Counted from the first letter of the stretch, positions 8,781 through 18,205 are shown. The stretch is DNA of 64,000 bases from Firmicutes bacterium UBA5201 (GCA_002412775.1 DHVT01000015.1:62001-126000); one strand, 5' to 3'. Numbers and translations are program-made. The notes: generated by a model not told the origin, from the sequence alone.

Positions 8781-9935
8781 ATGAAGCATAAATATATCGC
8801 GAAAAGGTATTGGAATGACAAGTCGACGGCGATGGGAAAAGTCGATGAACTTGCCAAGAAATATGACAACGTGATCAATCTCAGCCTCGGTGATCCAGAT
8901 CAGACCACTGATAGTGGCATCATCCATTTCGCGTTCGAGGAAGCGATGAACGGGCACACCAAGTACACCGACTTCAGAGGGGACCCGGAGCTGCGTCAGG
9001 AAATTGCAAAGTTCTACAAACAAAGTCACTCAGTCGAGCTCAGTGACAGTGAAATCATGGTCACGGCGAGTGCTTGCCTTGGAATGTATCTGGCTCTGGA
9101 AGCCATTTTGGACGACGGAGACGAAGTCATCATCCACGCACCGTATTTCACGCCTTATTCACAACAAATTGAACTTGCCAGAGGGGTTCCGGTTATCATA
9201 GACACTTATGAAGAGGAAGATTATCAGCTATCGATTGAACGCCTGGAAGCGGCCATTACGGAGAGAACAAAAGCGATTGTCATCAATTCTCCGAACAATC
9301 CATCAGGTGCGGTATTTTCAGAAGAAACACTAAAGAAAATTGTTGCAATTGCAAAAGAGAAAGATTTGTTGATCATATCCGATGAAATATATGGCGTCTA
9401 TACTTTTGTCGGTGAGTTCATCTCAATGATTCACTTTCCGGAAATAAGAGACCAGCTGATCATCATCAATAGTTTTTCCAAAGATTACACCATGACGGGA
9501 TGGCGCATAGGAAACCTGATCGCACCGAGTGAAATCATAAAAACGTGTCAACAGATCAATGAGAATGTCGTTTTCACAGCACCCTCCATTTCCCAAAGAG
9601 CTGCGATTTATGCGCTGAGAAATAGGGCGCAGATCCAGGCACCTGCCATAGCACTTTATAAGGAACGTGTCATGTATGCCGCTGAGCGGATCAACAAGAT
9701 TCCTTGGATGAGTGTTCCAAGTCCGAAAGGGACGTTTTACCTGCTGGTCAACATCAAACAGACCGGCTTGACTTCAGAAAAGGCCAGTGAGCTGATCTTG
9801 GATCAGGCACAAGTGCTGACGATACCGGGCAATGCCTTCGGGGAGTGTGCCGAGGGCTATGTGCGAATCGCTTGTACGGTATCTATTGAAGCATTGAAAG
9901 AAGCATTTGACCGGATTGAAAAAATTGAATTTTAA
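8781..9935 (+). CDS. PLP-dependent class I/II aminotransferase
   Basis: Fold-type I aminotransferase, 384 residues. Visible features are the N-terminal LSLGDPD substrate segment, YTDFRGDPELR, the PLP-contacting SPNNPSG (about 170-176), SDEIY (about 200-204), and the Schiff-base lysine Lys234 in NSFSKDYTMTGWRIG. The conserved late RIACTVS arginine that binds the substrate carboxylate is present. It is the second gene of the IclR-controlled operon, so it probably transaminates what the upstream transporter imports. Exact substrate cannot be assigned from sequence. Start ATG follows GAGGTGAAC. Confidence 0.92.
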   Translation: MKHKYIAKRYWNDKSTAMGKVDELAKKYDNVINLSLGDPDQTTDSGIIHFAFEEAMNGHTKYTDFRGDPELRQEIAKFYKQSHSVELSDSEIMVTASACLGMYLALEAILDDGDEVIIHAPYFTPYSQQIELARGVPVIIDTYEEEDYQLSIERLEAAITERTKAIVINSPNNPSGAVFSEETLKKIVAIAKEKDLLIISDEIYGVYTFVGEFISMIHFPEIRDQLIIINSFSKDYTMTGWRIGNLIAPSEIIKTCQQINENVVFTAPSISQRAAIYALRNRAQIQAPAIALYKERVMYAAERINKIPWMSVPSPKGTFYLLVNIKQTGLTSEKASELILDQAQVLTIPGNAFGECAEGYVRIACTVSIEALKEAFDRIEKIEF

Positions 9936-9946
9936 TAAAATGGAAA

Positions 9947-9986
9947 AAGCCCAAAATTCATGAGGATATGATTTGGGCTTTTTTTT
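9947..9986 (+). terminator. rho-independent terminator
   Basis: AAGCCCAAAT / ATTTGGGCTT stem with a 14-base loop followed by eight T. Confidence 0.9.
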
Positions 9987-10015
9987 GTCCATATAAATAA
10001 ATGTCCAAAAGACTT

Positions 10016-10044
10016 TACATACCCTACGGGGGTATGGTATACTA
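10016..10044 (+). promoter_or_regulatory. CsoR-type copper operator
   Basis: ATACCCTACGGGGGTATGG lies just ahead of csoR; ATACCC...GGGTAT with a G-rich centre is the hallmark CsoR-binding inverted repeat. It overlaps the likely -10 (TATACT, 10038-10043). Confidence 0.85.
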
Positions 10045-10064
10045 AAAATAAAAGAGGTGCTACT

Positions 10065-10367
10065 ATGAGTAATCCACAACTCACGGAAAAATTTCCGTCG
10101 GCTAACGCGATCAAAAGTCAAAAATCTGTTTTGGACAGATTGAATAGAATTGAAGGACAGATTAGAGGCATTAAGAAGATGATCGAGAATGATACGTACT
10201 GTGATGACGTCATCAACCAGATAGAAGCTTCAAGATCGGGGTTACATTCTGTACAAATCATTTTGCTTGAGAGCCATATAAAAAACTGCGTTGTAGATCA
10301 AATTCAAAATGGAGATACCGATGTGATTGATGAAATATTGAAAACCATAAACAAACTGACAAAATGA
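10065..10367 (+). CDS. csoR: CsoR family copper-sensing repressor
   Basis: 100-residue all-helical metalloregulator. The Cu(I) triad of the family is present: Cys46 (TYCDDV), His71 and Cys75 (ESHIKNC). The RLNRIEGQIRGI motif (26-36) is the DNA-contacting helix of the CsoR/RcnR/FrmR family. Without copper it should bind the operator at 10016 and repress this operon; Cu(I) releases it. Stop overlaps the leader of copA, whose ribosome site begins 4 bases later. Start ATG follows AGAGGTG. Confidence 0.95.
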   Translation: MSNPQLTEKFPSANAIKSQKSVLDRLNRIEGQIRGIKKMIENDTYCDDVINQIEASRSGLHSVQIILLESHIKNCVVDQIQNGDTDVIDEILKTINKLTK

Positions 10368-10384
10368 TCAAGGAGGGATTAATA

Positions 10385-12857
10385 ATGGACCAAAATGAAA
10401 ATATCATTCAAATAGGATTTAAAGTAGAGGGTATGACATGCAGCAGTTGTTCAAGCATTGTTCAAAAGAAACTGAATTCTCTTGACGGTATCACTTACGC
10501 AAATGTCAACATAGCAACCGAAAAAGGACAGGTGCAATATGACAGCCAAAAGATCGACATTCAAACCATTGTAAATGCTGTAGACAATTTGGGATATAAA
10601 GCCATATTGAATGAAGAGAGAAACACTCAAAAGGTCACATTGAAAGTCAAAGGCATGAGTTGTACGGCATGTGCAAGTCAAATAGAGAAATCCTTAAACA
10701 AAATGGAAGGCATCACGTCCGCAACTGTAAATTTTGCAGCAGAAAAGACCACAATTCAATATGATCCTAAAAAAGTCAGGCTAATAGACATGCAGAAGAC
10801 AATTTCTGGCATAGGTTATGAACTGGATTTGGATGAAGACGAAGATGATGCTGTCGATCAAGACGAACTGAAAATGAACAAGGCAAAAAAGATTATGCTC
10901 ACATCGAGTCTATTCACAGGAGCAATTATGGGACTCATGATGATTCATATGTTCGTTGCTCCCATACCAGGGTATTTACCGATCATTGCGGCATTGGGAC
11001 TTCCAATAATATTCGGAACAGGCTTGCATGTGCATGTCGGGAGTTGGAAAGCGATTAAAAACAAGAGTCCAAATATGGATGTTCTGGTAACATTGGGCTC
11101 ATTGCCTCCGTATTTGATTGGCCTATTGGGTCTGTTTTTCCCGATACAAGCTTTTATTGAAATGGCAACAACCATCATGACTTTCCACTTGATAGGAAAG
11201 TACCTGGAAGCCAGAGCAAAAGGCAGAGCGTCCCAAGCGATCAAGAAATTGCTCCAAATGGGAGCGAAGACAGCCAAAATCATCGTTGATGGAGAGGAAA
11301 TCGAGATTCCAACCAAAGATTTGCAAGTTGGAGACATCATGGTCATACGTCCTGGAGAAAAAGGTGCCTACAGACGGCATCATAGTTGATGGCAAAGGTT
11401 TGTTGGATGAATCCATGGCTACAGGGGAATCCATGCCTGTCAAAAGGACAAAAGGCGATGAAGTAATCGGGGCAACAATCAACAAACAAGGCCTGCTGAA
11501 GGTAGAAGTCACTAAAATCGGAAAAGACACATTCCTATCTCAAGTGATCAAAATGATGGAAGAATGCCAAGGATCCAAAGTCCCAATCCAAGAGTTCGCA
11601 GATCGTATCACAGGATATTTTGTCCCGGCAATTATTCTGATCACAATAGGCACATTCATTTCGTTCAACATTTTCCCGGAATTCCACTTAGGCATAATTA
11701 ATTGGGGAGCGACATTCCTACCTTGGGTCAACCCTGATTTGACGCCACTGACCTTGTCTTTCATTACAGCTACAGCAGTACTGGTCATTTCATGCCCTTG
11801 TGCGCTTGGACTTGGAACACCGACAGCTCTTATGGTAGGAAGCGGAATGGGCGCAGAAAACGGAATCTTGATCAGAAACGGTGAAGCCATTCAGACATTC
11901 AAGGAAGTGAAAGCGATAGCATTTGACAAAACCGGTACCATAACAAAAGGCAAACCTGAAGTGACAGATTTGGTGACCGTAGAGGGAATCAGTGAGAAAG
12001 AATTCCTTTATTTTGCGGGGACCATAGAAAATGGCTCTGAACATCCACTGGCCCATGCTATCGTAGAAAGAGCAAAGAATGATAAAATCAAACTGGGCGA
12101 TGTCGTAGATTTCAACGCGGTTGTCGGTATGGGCGTCATAGGTTATATCGATGGCGAAAAGATTCTTGTAGGCAATAGAAAATTAATGATGGAAAACAGT
12201 GTTCCTTTTGAGGCTTTTGAGGACGAATTGATCCGATTGGAAGAAGAAGCAAAAACAGCAATGCTACTCGCAAAAGGCAATCAATTGCTAGGCATCGTAG
12301 CTGTGGCAGACCCCATAAAAGAAGATTCAGCAGAAGCTATAAGAGTACTTGAGGCTATGGGAATCAAAACCGCAATGATCACTGGAGACAACAGAAGAAC
12401 AGCAGCGGCAATAGGCAAAAGAGTGGGCATTAGCCTAGTGATTGCCGAGGTATTGCCAGATGGCAAGGTAGAAGAAATCATCAAGTTACAGGAGAAATAC
12501 GGCACAGTGGCAATGGTAGGAGACGGGATCAATGACGCTCCAGCATTAAAACAATCCAATGTGGGTATCGCTATTGGAACGGGAACAGACATCGCTATAG
12601 AAGCGGCTGACGTCACTTTGGTCAGAGGCGAGTTAAGTGGAATCATATCTGCCATTAAATTGTCTAGAGCCATATTCAAGAAAATCAAACAAAACTATTT
12701 TTGGGCATGGTTCTATAACGCACTGTTCATACCGATAGCCATGTTTGGCTTGCTACACCCAATGCTGGGTGCGGCTGCTATGGCTGTCAGTTCATTGAAC
12801 GTCGTCTATAACTCTTTAAGATTGAAAAAAGTGGACATCAGCCCAGAATATAATTAA
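10385..12857 (+). pseudogene. copA: copper-exporting P1B-type ATPase CopA, single-base frameshift
   Basis: Start ATG 10385 follows AGGAGG. Two N-terminal heavy-metal domains carry GMTCSSC and GMSCTAC, then eight membrane helices with the CPC motif (SCPCALGLGTPTAL), DKTGTITKG phosphorylation site, SEHPLAHAIV and GDGINDAP. All family motifs are intact, but the frame breaks at 11356-11364: the first frame reads RPGEKGAYRRHHS and stops at 11389, the other reads KVPTDGIIVDG. Removing one base (an extra A or G in GAAAAAGGTG) restores GEKVPTDG and an 823-residue protein. The break is in the actuator domain region. It may be a real mutation, a sequencing error in the homopolymer, or slippage; everything downstream is well preserved, which suggests a recent event or an artefact. 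Confidence 0.9.
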
Positions 12858-12874
12858 TATCATGCATTGCAGTG

Positions 12875-12917
12875 AACAATCCTGTCGGTTTAATCAACCG
12901 GCGGGGTTGTTTTTTTC
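12875..12917 (+). terminator. rho-independent terminator of the copper operon
   Basis: 16-base arms AACAATCCTGTCGGTT / AACCGGCGGGGTTGTT with G-T pairs, loop TAATC, then seven T. Confidence 0.88.
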
Positions 12918-13018
12918 GTTCAGTATTGCAATCCTATTGCGTCAGTTTAAAATTATAAGTATATTTATAATTAGAAATATATTATAGATAAATATCTTAA
13001 TAATAATTTGAATAATTG

Positions 13019-13047
13019 TTTACACTTCGTTGTTTTGGGTATATACT
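13019..13047 (+). promoter_or_regulatory. promoter of the ice-binding-like protein gene
   Basis: TTTACA at 13019-13024, 17-base spacer, TATACT at 13042-13047. About 95 bases of leader follow before the start codon. Confidence 0.6.
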
Positions 13048-13141
13048 CAATGTAACGTGTGAAGAACTTTAAATGCATGCGTTTCATGAATCGTGAATTT
13101 ACAAAAAAATGATAATGAAGAAGGAAGAGGGTAGTATTATT

Positions 13142-14671
13142 ATGAAGAAGTCAAATAGATTTTTATCTATGACATTGGTTTTGTTACTGATGATCACCAT
13201 GATTGGACCGACTGTCAGTATGGCGGCAGAAACAACTCTTGATTTTGGAACAGCAGAGAGTTTTGCGATACTTGCCAGTTCGACCATTACGAACACAGGA
13301 ACCACTATAATAACTGGAGACGTTGGTCTTCATCCCGGAACCATATTCAGCGGGCAAGAAACAGCGACCGTAATTGGGGAAATTCACATCGCTGATGCAG
13401 TGGCACTACAAGCCAAAAACGACCTTACAGCCGCATTCAACGATGCTGCGGGCAGAGCGATCAACACAACAGAGTCCGAGCTTGGTGGTAAAACATTGAC
13501 ACCTGGCGTCTACAGCAGCGCAACATCATTTCAAATCACAGGCACACTTACACTGGATGGTCAGAACAATGCGGATTCAGTCTTTATCTTTCAGACCGGC
13601 TCCACACTTACAACAGCTTCAGCAAGTAAGATTGAGCTTATAAACGGCGCCAATTTCAACAACGTATTTTGGCAAGTGGGCAGTTCAGCCACACTCGGAA
13701 CAAACTCTGAGTTTGAAGGCACAATACTTGCCGCACTGTCCATTACAGCAACAACCGGAGCAACAATCAAAGGAAAACTGCTTGCAATGGGTGGCGCAGT
13801 CACACTGGACAACAATACGATCATCAATGCAATGACAACATCGATCACCGTTAAGAAAATCGTTACAGGTGACACGTCTGGAATCGCATTGCCAGTATTC
13901 ACAATTTCAGTAACAGGTCCTGAAAACTTTTCTCAATCCAAAGCATTTGTCCATAATGAATCTTTTACTTGGGACAATTTAGTACCTGGAACATATACCG
14001 TCACAGAAAGCCGTACCGGACTCAGTGACGATTGGACAGTAAGCGGCGAAGGCGCGATAGAAGTGATAGCCGATCAAGTGAACTTGGCAACCATCACCAA
14101 TGCTTATGCTGTTGAAGTAGAACCAACACCTACAGAACCTACACCAGTTGTTCCAACACCGGTTACTCCGTTGAATGGATCATTGACTGTTGGTAAAATC
14201 GCAACTGGAAACATAACTGGCATGACATTGCCAACATTTGAATTCACTGTCACAGGTCCTGAGGACTTCGCTGTAACCAGAGCTATCGCAAATAATTCTT
14301 CATATACTTTTGTGAATTTAGTGCCTGGAACATACACTGTTACTGAAAGCCGTACCGGCCTCAGCAGCGATTGGACCGTAAATGGTGAAGGCACAGTTGA
14401 AGTGGTTTCAGAACAAATAGCAGTGAAAGTAATCACAAATAACTATAGTGGTACAACAACTGTACCAACAACACCTACAGAGCCTACAGAGACAGTAACC
14501 CCTGAACCTACAACCCCAGAGCCAACAACACCAGTTCCAACAGAGCCAACAATACCACAAACTGGTCAAAGTACAGATTATGGCATGGCAACAGTTTTGG
14601 GAATCACTGCACTATTGTTAGTTGGCGCAGGTGTGATCTCTTTGGCTAGAAGGAAGCGGTTTGATGCATAA
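13142..14671 (+). CDS. DUF3494 ice-binding-like surface protein with sortase signal
   Basis: Cell-wall-attached adhesin-like protein of 509 residues. Signal peptide 1-29; about 30-225 is a DUF3494 (ice-binding-protein) beta-solenoid, recognisable from FGTAESFAILASSTITNTG, TGDVGLHPG, LTPGVYSS and the VFWQVGSSATLG segment. Two Cna-B-like repeats follow (each with LVPGTYTVTESRTGLS), then a Pro/Thr/Glu-rich wall-spanning linker and a C-terminal sorting signal IPQTG at about 471-475, a hydrophobic helix and RRKR. Start 13142 is preferred over the upstream in-frame ATGs because AGGAAGAGGG precedes it. DUF3494 proteins bind ice in cold-adapted microbes but many mesophilic members probably act as adhesins. 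The adjacent sortase should anchor it. Confidence 0.9.
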   Translation: MKKSNRFLSMTLVLLLMITMIGPTVSMAAETTLDFGTAESFAILASSTITNTGTTIITGDVGLHPGTIFSGQETATVIGEIHIADAVALQAKNDLTAAFNDAAGRAINTTESELGGKTLTPGVYSSATSFQITGTLTLDGQNNADSVFIFQTGSTLTTASASKIELINGANFNNVFWQVGSSATLGTNSEFEGTILAALSITATTGATIKGKLLAMGGAVTLDNNTIINAMTTSITVKKIVTGDTSGIALPVFTISVTGPENFSQSKAFVHNESFTWDNLVPGTYTVTESRTGLSDDWTVSGEGAIEVIADQVNLATITNAYAVEVEPTPTEPTPVVPTPVTPLNGSLTVGKIATGNITGMTLPTFEFTVTGPEDFAVTRAIANNSSYTFVNLVPGTYTVTESRTGLSSDWTVNGEGTVEVVSEQIAVKVITNNYSGTTTVPTTPTEPTETVTPEPTTPEPTTPVPTEPTIPQTGQSTDYGMATVLGITALLLVGAGVISLARRKRFDA

Positions 14672-15332
14672 ATTTCTTGCCTTTTTTTCTCAATTTCATA
14701 GAGTAGCTTTTCTCATCAGCGCAATCCTTATAGTTTTTGCAGCCGGTAGTGCCTATCAAGCCTATAATGAGGGCAATTCCGCTGGAAAAAACGCTGAAGA
14801 GACACTGGATTTGTTTGAGCAACTGGTGCTTAAGACAGAGGAAACTGAACCCCGGAGCATTTCCGAGCCTTTGATCACAATCGAAAAAATTGATGATGAA
14901 GATGAGGAAGTGGAACCTGTCACTGAAGTCAAACAAACAACTTATAACCCTGTCGCAAAAGTTCAAATAGATAAAATAGGCCTCAATGTATCGGTTTTAT
15001 CAGAATGGAGTTATGAACTGCTGGATATTTCAGTCAACAAATTCAGCGGTCCAGAGCCCAATGAACCTGGAAATTTCATAGTCATTGGCCACAATTACAT
15101 CAATAAAGCCCATTTCGGCAGTCTAAAAAAAGTGGAAATCGGTGACTTGATCAAACTTACCGACTTGTCAGGTAGAACACTGACCTATGAAGTATTCGAG
15201 GTACTGATCATTAAACCGGATGAAGTTGAAAAACTACAGTCAGACAATCCCATCGCATTGACTTTGGTCACCTGCGACACAAACAATGAATACCGTTTGG
15301 TGGTCAAAAGCAAGGCATTGGATCCACAATAA
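14664..15332 (+). CDS. sortase (likely class D/E type)
   Basis: Membrane transpeptidase that cleaves the LPxTG-like signal and joins the protein to the wall. N-terminal anchor helix 14-34, an acidic linker, then the sortase beta-barrel with catalytic His143 (IGHNY), Cys204 in TLVTC and Arg211 (NEYRLVV). ATG 14664 is chosen since AGGAAG lies 7 bases upstream; it overlaps the surface-protein gene by 8 bases. The tight coupling with a single IPQTG substrate suggests a dedicated enzyme-substrate pair. Length 222 residues. Confidence 0.9.
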   Translation: MHKFLAFFSQFHRVAFLISAILIVFAAGSAYQAYNEGNSAGKNAEETLDLFEQLVLKTEETEPRSISEPLITIEKIDDEDEEVEPVTEVKQTTYNPVAKVQIDKIGLNVSVLSEWSYELLDISVNKFSGPEPNEPGNFIVIGHNYINKAHFGSLKKVEIGDLIKLTDLSGRTLTYEVFEVLIIKPDEVEKLQSDNPIALTLVTCDTNNEYRLVVKSKALDPQ

Positions 15333-15405
15333 CATTTAGTTGGTTATGCCAGCAATATATGTTAAAATGCAAGGAACAAATACCGCTACGAGAGGTGATA
15401 TTCAA

Positions 15406-15654
15406 ATGATTATTTCAACCAAAACCATAGTATCCAACTCTGATATGATCAAAAATTACAAAGCATGCCGTGATAAGGCAGGTGATTTTGGAAAATTATT
15501 CATTCTGAAGAATAATCAACCGGATGCGGTTCTACTGCCTATCGATGAGTATGAAAGATTTTCTGAGATTATCGAATATTTCGATAATCTTGATGAAGAA
15601 AGCGCCAAAAAATTCCTTGAATCTTTACCTAGAAACGGAAAAAATAGATATTAA
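15406..15654 (+). CDS. Phd/YefM-like antitoxin, solitary
   Basis: 82 residues. The N-terminal IVSNSDMIKNYKACRDKA...FILKNNQPDAVLLPIDEYERF pattern is that of Phd/YefM-type antitoxins, which bind their own operator through this part and the toxin through the acidic C-terminal helix. Start 15406 follows AGAGGTGA. No toxin gene of the Doc, YoeB or RelE type follows; the next genes are two tiny membrane proteins. It is therefore either an orphan antitoxin or a stand-alone regulator. Confidence 0.7.
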   Translation: MIISTKTIVSNSDMIKNYKACRDKAGDFGKLFILKNNQPDAVLLPIDEYERFSEIIEYFDNLDEESAKKFLESLPRNGKNRY

Positions 15655-15684
15655 TGATAACTTAGAAACACGGAGGAATTTAAA

Positions 15685-15846
15685 ATGAAGATGAAAATGA
15701 ATAAGAATTTGGGAATGATGTTACTCAGCATTTGGTTGATCACAACAGGATTGCTTCAAGTGGTCAGCATTCCAATTCCATCAATAGATATCATCCTTGC
15801 GATACTCGCAATTGCCGCAGGCGTATTGATTCTAACCAAACACTGA
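15685..15846 (+). CDS. small membrane protein, 53 residues
   Basis: MKMKMNKNLG leader and two hydrophobic segments separated by a short proline-containing turn (SIPIPSID). Strong CGGAGGAA 6 bases before ATG. Resembles small two-helix proteins that often accompany DUF1328 genes, as here. No known function. Confidence 0.65.
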   Translation: MKMKMNKNLGMMLLSIWLITTGLLQVVSIPIPSIDIILAILAIAAGVLILTKH

Positions 15847-15876
15847 TTTTGAACAAACAAAACTGGAGGTAATGAA

Positions 15877-16035
15877 ATGCTTAGATACTCATTAATATTT
15901 CTTGTTGTCGCGATTATTGCTGGAATTTTAGGATTCGGCGGTATAGCGGGTGCAGCAACAGGAATAGCAAAGATTTTGTTTTTCGTTTTCGTAGTGATCT
16001 TTGTTATATCACTGATTACAGGGCGAAAAGTTTAG
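15877..16035 (+). CDS. DUF1328 small membrane protein
   Basis: 52 residues, two membrane helices with the glycine-rich turn GFGGIAGAATGIAKILFFVF that marks DUF1328 (YtjA-like). Start ATG follows TGGAGG. Forms a short unit with the preceding small gene and ends at a hairpin terminator. Biological role unknown; the family is frequently stress-linked in other bacteria, which is only suggestive here. Confidence 0.8.
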   Translation: MLRYSLIFLVVAIIAGILGFGGIAGAATGIAKILFFVFVVIFVISLITGRKV

Positions 16036-16048
16036 TACATTAAAAAGT

Positions 16049-16081
16049 TAGGTGATTGATTCTAGTCACCTACATTTTTTT
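16049..16081 (+). terminator. rho-independent terminator
   Basis: TAGGTGA / TCACCTA stem, 10-base loop, then a T-rich tract (CATTTTTTTG). Confidence 0.75.
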
Positions 16082-16100
16082 GACCAAATATGGGAGAATG

Positions 16101-16976
16101 ATGACAATGAAACGGTATAAGAAAATATATGTTGAGATCACCAATGTGTGCAATCTGAAATGCGACTTCTGCCCTCTGACCAAGAGACCGCTAGAGTTCA
16201 TGACGGAAGAATCATTCGAGTATATCGTATCAAGCATCAAACACTTGACCGATCAGATATACTTTCACGTCATGGGTGAACCTCTACTGCATCCAAAGCT
16301 TTCCGAGCTGCTACAGATCAGTGACCGGCATGGACTGAAAGTCAACATCACCACAAATGCAGTCTTGATTCATGAAGCTGAGGACATCCTACTGACTTCA
16401 CCCGCAGTCAAGCAAGTCAACTTTTCGCTCGGCAGTTTCGAAGCCAACAGCGAATCGCTCAATCTGGATGACTATATCGGAAACATCACCTCGTTCATAT
16501 TGAAAGCCCAGGCCACGACGAACATCGTCAGTTCACTCAGACTATGGAACCTCGACAGTCACATCACAAAAGGGGCCAACTCATGGAATGACAAAATCAT
16601 GGCACTCTTAGAAGATCATCTCAGCCTTGGTTTCAGCATCAAAGAAAACTGCATGACGTACCGGGCGGGAAAACTCAGCAACAACGTCTATGTCAACATC
16701 GCGCAAAAATTCGAATGGCCCGACATCGATCAGACCTTTTCAACCGAGAGAGTCTTTTGCTATGGACTGAGAGACAAAATCGCCATATTGGTCGATGGCA
16801 CCGTAGTCCCATGCTGTCACGACAGCGACGGCAACATCGCCCTCGGCAACATCTTCGAGACGCCCATCGACGCCATCATAGATTCACCACGCGCCAAAGC
16901 CATGTACAAAGGCTTTACAGACCGCAAGGTAGAGGAAGAGTTGTGCCAGAAATGTGGCTTCGCCAGAAAATTTTAG
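16101..16976 (+). CDS. radical SAM protein with SPASM-like C-terminus
   Basis: Radical SAM enzyme with CxxxCxxC at Cys17, Cys21 and Cys24 (VCNLKCDFC), followed by the GEPLLHP segment typical of the SAM-binding site. The C-terminus has the SPASM-type cysteine pattern CYG...GTVVPCCHDSDGNIALGNIF...LCQKCGF, which should bind extra Fe-S clusters. About 291 residues from ATG 16101, behind GGGAG; ATG 16098 and 16107 are also possible. No precursor peptide or maturase partner is visible on either side, so the substrate is unknown. A neat hairpin terminator follows. Codon use is GC-richer than in the accessory regions. Confidence 0.88.
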   Translation: MTMKRYKKIYVEITNVCNLKCDFCPLTKRPLEFMTEESFEYIVSSIKHLTDQIYFHVMGEPLLHPKLSELLQISDRHGLKVNITTNAVLIHEAEDILLTSPAVKQVNFSLGSFEANSESLNLDDYIGNITSFILKAQATTNIVSSLRLWNLDSHITKGANSWNDKIMALLEDHLSLGFSIKENCMTYRAGKLSNNVYVNIAQKFEWPDIDQTFSTERVFCYGLRDKIAILVDGTVVPCCHDSDGNIALGNIFETPIDAIIDSPRAKAMYKGFTDRKVEEELCQKCGFARKF

Positions 16977-16985
16977 TGTCATAAG

Positions 16986-17019
16986 AAAACCCGAAACAGG
17001 AAAATGTTTCGGGTTTTTT
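16986..17019. terminator. bidirectional terminator hairpin
   Basis: AAAACCCGAAACA / TGTTTCGGGTTTTTT, loop GGAAAA, between convergent genes; both flanks give T-runs. Confidence 0.9.
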
Positions 17020-17033
17020 CATTCACGGCAGAA

Positions 17034-18023
17034 TCAATGATTCAGCTTTCTGTACTGTAGAGGGCTCTTTTGATACTTCCTCTTGAACGCCTTTGAGAAA
17101 TTGGACGTATTCACATAGCCCACCTTAAGGGCGATCTCGTGAACCGACAAATCGGTCGTGGTCAGGAGTTTGGCCGATCGGACCAACTTTTGATCCAGTA
17201 CATACTGGCCTATGGTCTGACCGAACAGTTTCTTGAATCCCACTGTCAATTTTTGCTCGCTTATGAACAGTTTCCGGCTAATGGAGGCGATGGAAGGGGG
17301 ATTGTCCAGGTGATCGAGCACGAGCATCTGTGCGCTTTTGATCGCAACCACATCGTTTTGCGTCAATCGGGCGGTACGCTCCTTGTTCATGCCTATAACG
17401 CTGTAATTGTAGTGATTGATATAATTGTTGCCCTCAGGTGCACCGATTTCCTCCACAATCACCGCAAGGCATTTCAACACCGACGCTTCCAGCGTGAGCG
17501 GTGAGAGTGCATCAGATAGCGTGAGCTGTTTGAGCGATTCCAGGATTCTCATGACTTCATCCGGCAGGTAATAATAGATGAAGTTCTCTTTTAGGCTGAA
17601 AAAGGCCTCCAGCTCAGGGTACTGGACCATCAAAGTATTTTTGAGCACGCTCATGTCGATGATCAGTTCTGTTCCTTTATAGTGATGACCAGATTCCCAG
17701 GACTGCGTGCCTGAAATTCTGTTTTCCATCACAATGAATGGAGAAGGGGAGAACTCCGTCATCTTTTTATTTTTGATCTTGTACTTCGATACGCCTTTTT
17801 CGATGATGCCGAACCGCAGATAGCTGTCAGTGCTGTCAAAGGTCAGTTCGAAATTGTGATGGATCATGTAATTGGCAACCACAAATTGATAGGCGGTGCT
17901 GTTTTCATAGCTGATGAAATAGCCTTTGTTTTCTTGAGTTGATGGCGCATAAAAACCTCGATGCTTGTGATCTTGTATGTCGAACCTAATTTTCTCCAGA
18001 AATAGTCTTTGATAATCGGTCAT
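17034..18023 (-). CDS. AraC family transcriptional regulator
   Basis: 329 residues with a C-terminal double helix-turn-helix of the AraC family (about 228-325; SIASISRKLFISEQKLTVGFKKLFG and VHEIALKVGYVNTSNFSKAFKRKY). The N-terminal about 200 residues are a sensor domain without recognised motif. Start ATG 18023 follows AAAGGAG. It is divergent from an iron-siderophore ABC operon; AraC regulators next to FecCD-type operons (for example Btr or YbtA type) commonly activate them when the cognate siderophore is bound, so this is a likely activator. Confidence 0.9.
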   Translation of the reverse strand: MTDYQRLFLEKIRFDIQDHKHRGFYAPSTQENKGYFISYENSTAYQFVVANYMIHHNFELTFDSTDSYLRFGIIEKGVSKYKIKNKKMTEFSPSPFIVMENRISGTQSWESGHHYKGTELIIDMSVLKNTLMVQYPELEAFFSLKENFIYYYLPDEVMRILESLKQLTLSDALSPLTLEASVLKCLAVIVEEIGAPEGNNYINHYNYSVIGMNKERTARLTQNDVVAIKSAQMLVLDHLDNPPSIASISRKLFISEQKLTVGFKKLFGQTIGQYVLDQKLVRSAKLLTTTDLSVHEIALKVGYVNTSNFSKAFKRKYQKSPLQYRKLNH

Positions 18024-18134
18024 TGCTTTAAGACTCCTTTTTTGGTGTGTATTCCATAATTATAGGCTATTTCTTCAAAAAAACCATAGAAAAAGTTATA
18101 AAAAGTGCAAAAACAGTTCAAAAGAATCAAATCG

Positions 18135-18164
18135 TTGACTTTGATAATGATTATCATTTATACT
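18135..18164 (+). promoter_or_regulatory. Fur-boxed promoter of the siderophore operon
   Basis: TTGACT (18135-18140) and TATACT (18159-18164) with an 18-base spacer that contains the perfect 7-1-7 Fur box TGATAATGATTATCA at 18142-18156. Iron-bound Fur would block RNA polymerase directly. Confidence 0.92.
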
Positions 18165-18205
18165 TAGCAAGTCGTACAGACAATAAATCATTTGGAGAGG
18201 TCATT

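Noticed and set aside
13142..14671. Pilin or collagen-binding adhesin
   Set aside because: Cna-B-like repeats are present, but no pilin motif or E-box; the DUF3494 domain dominates.
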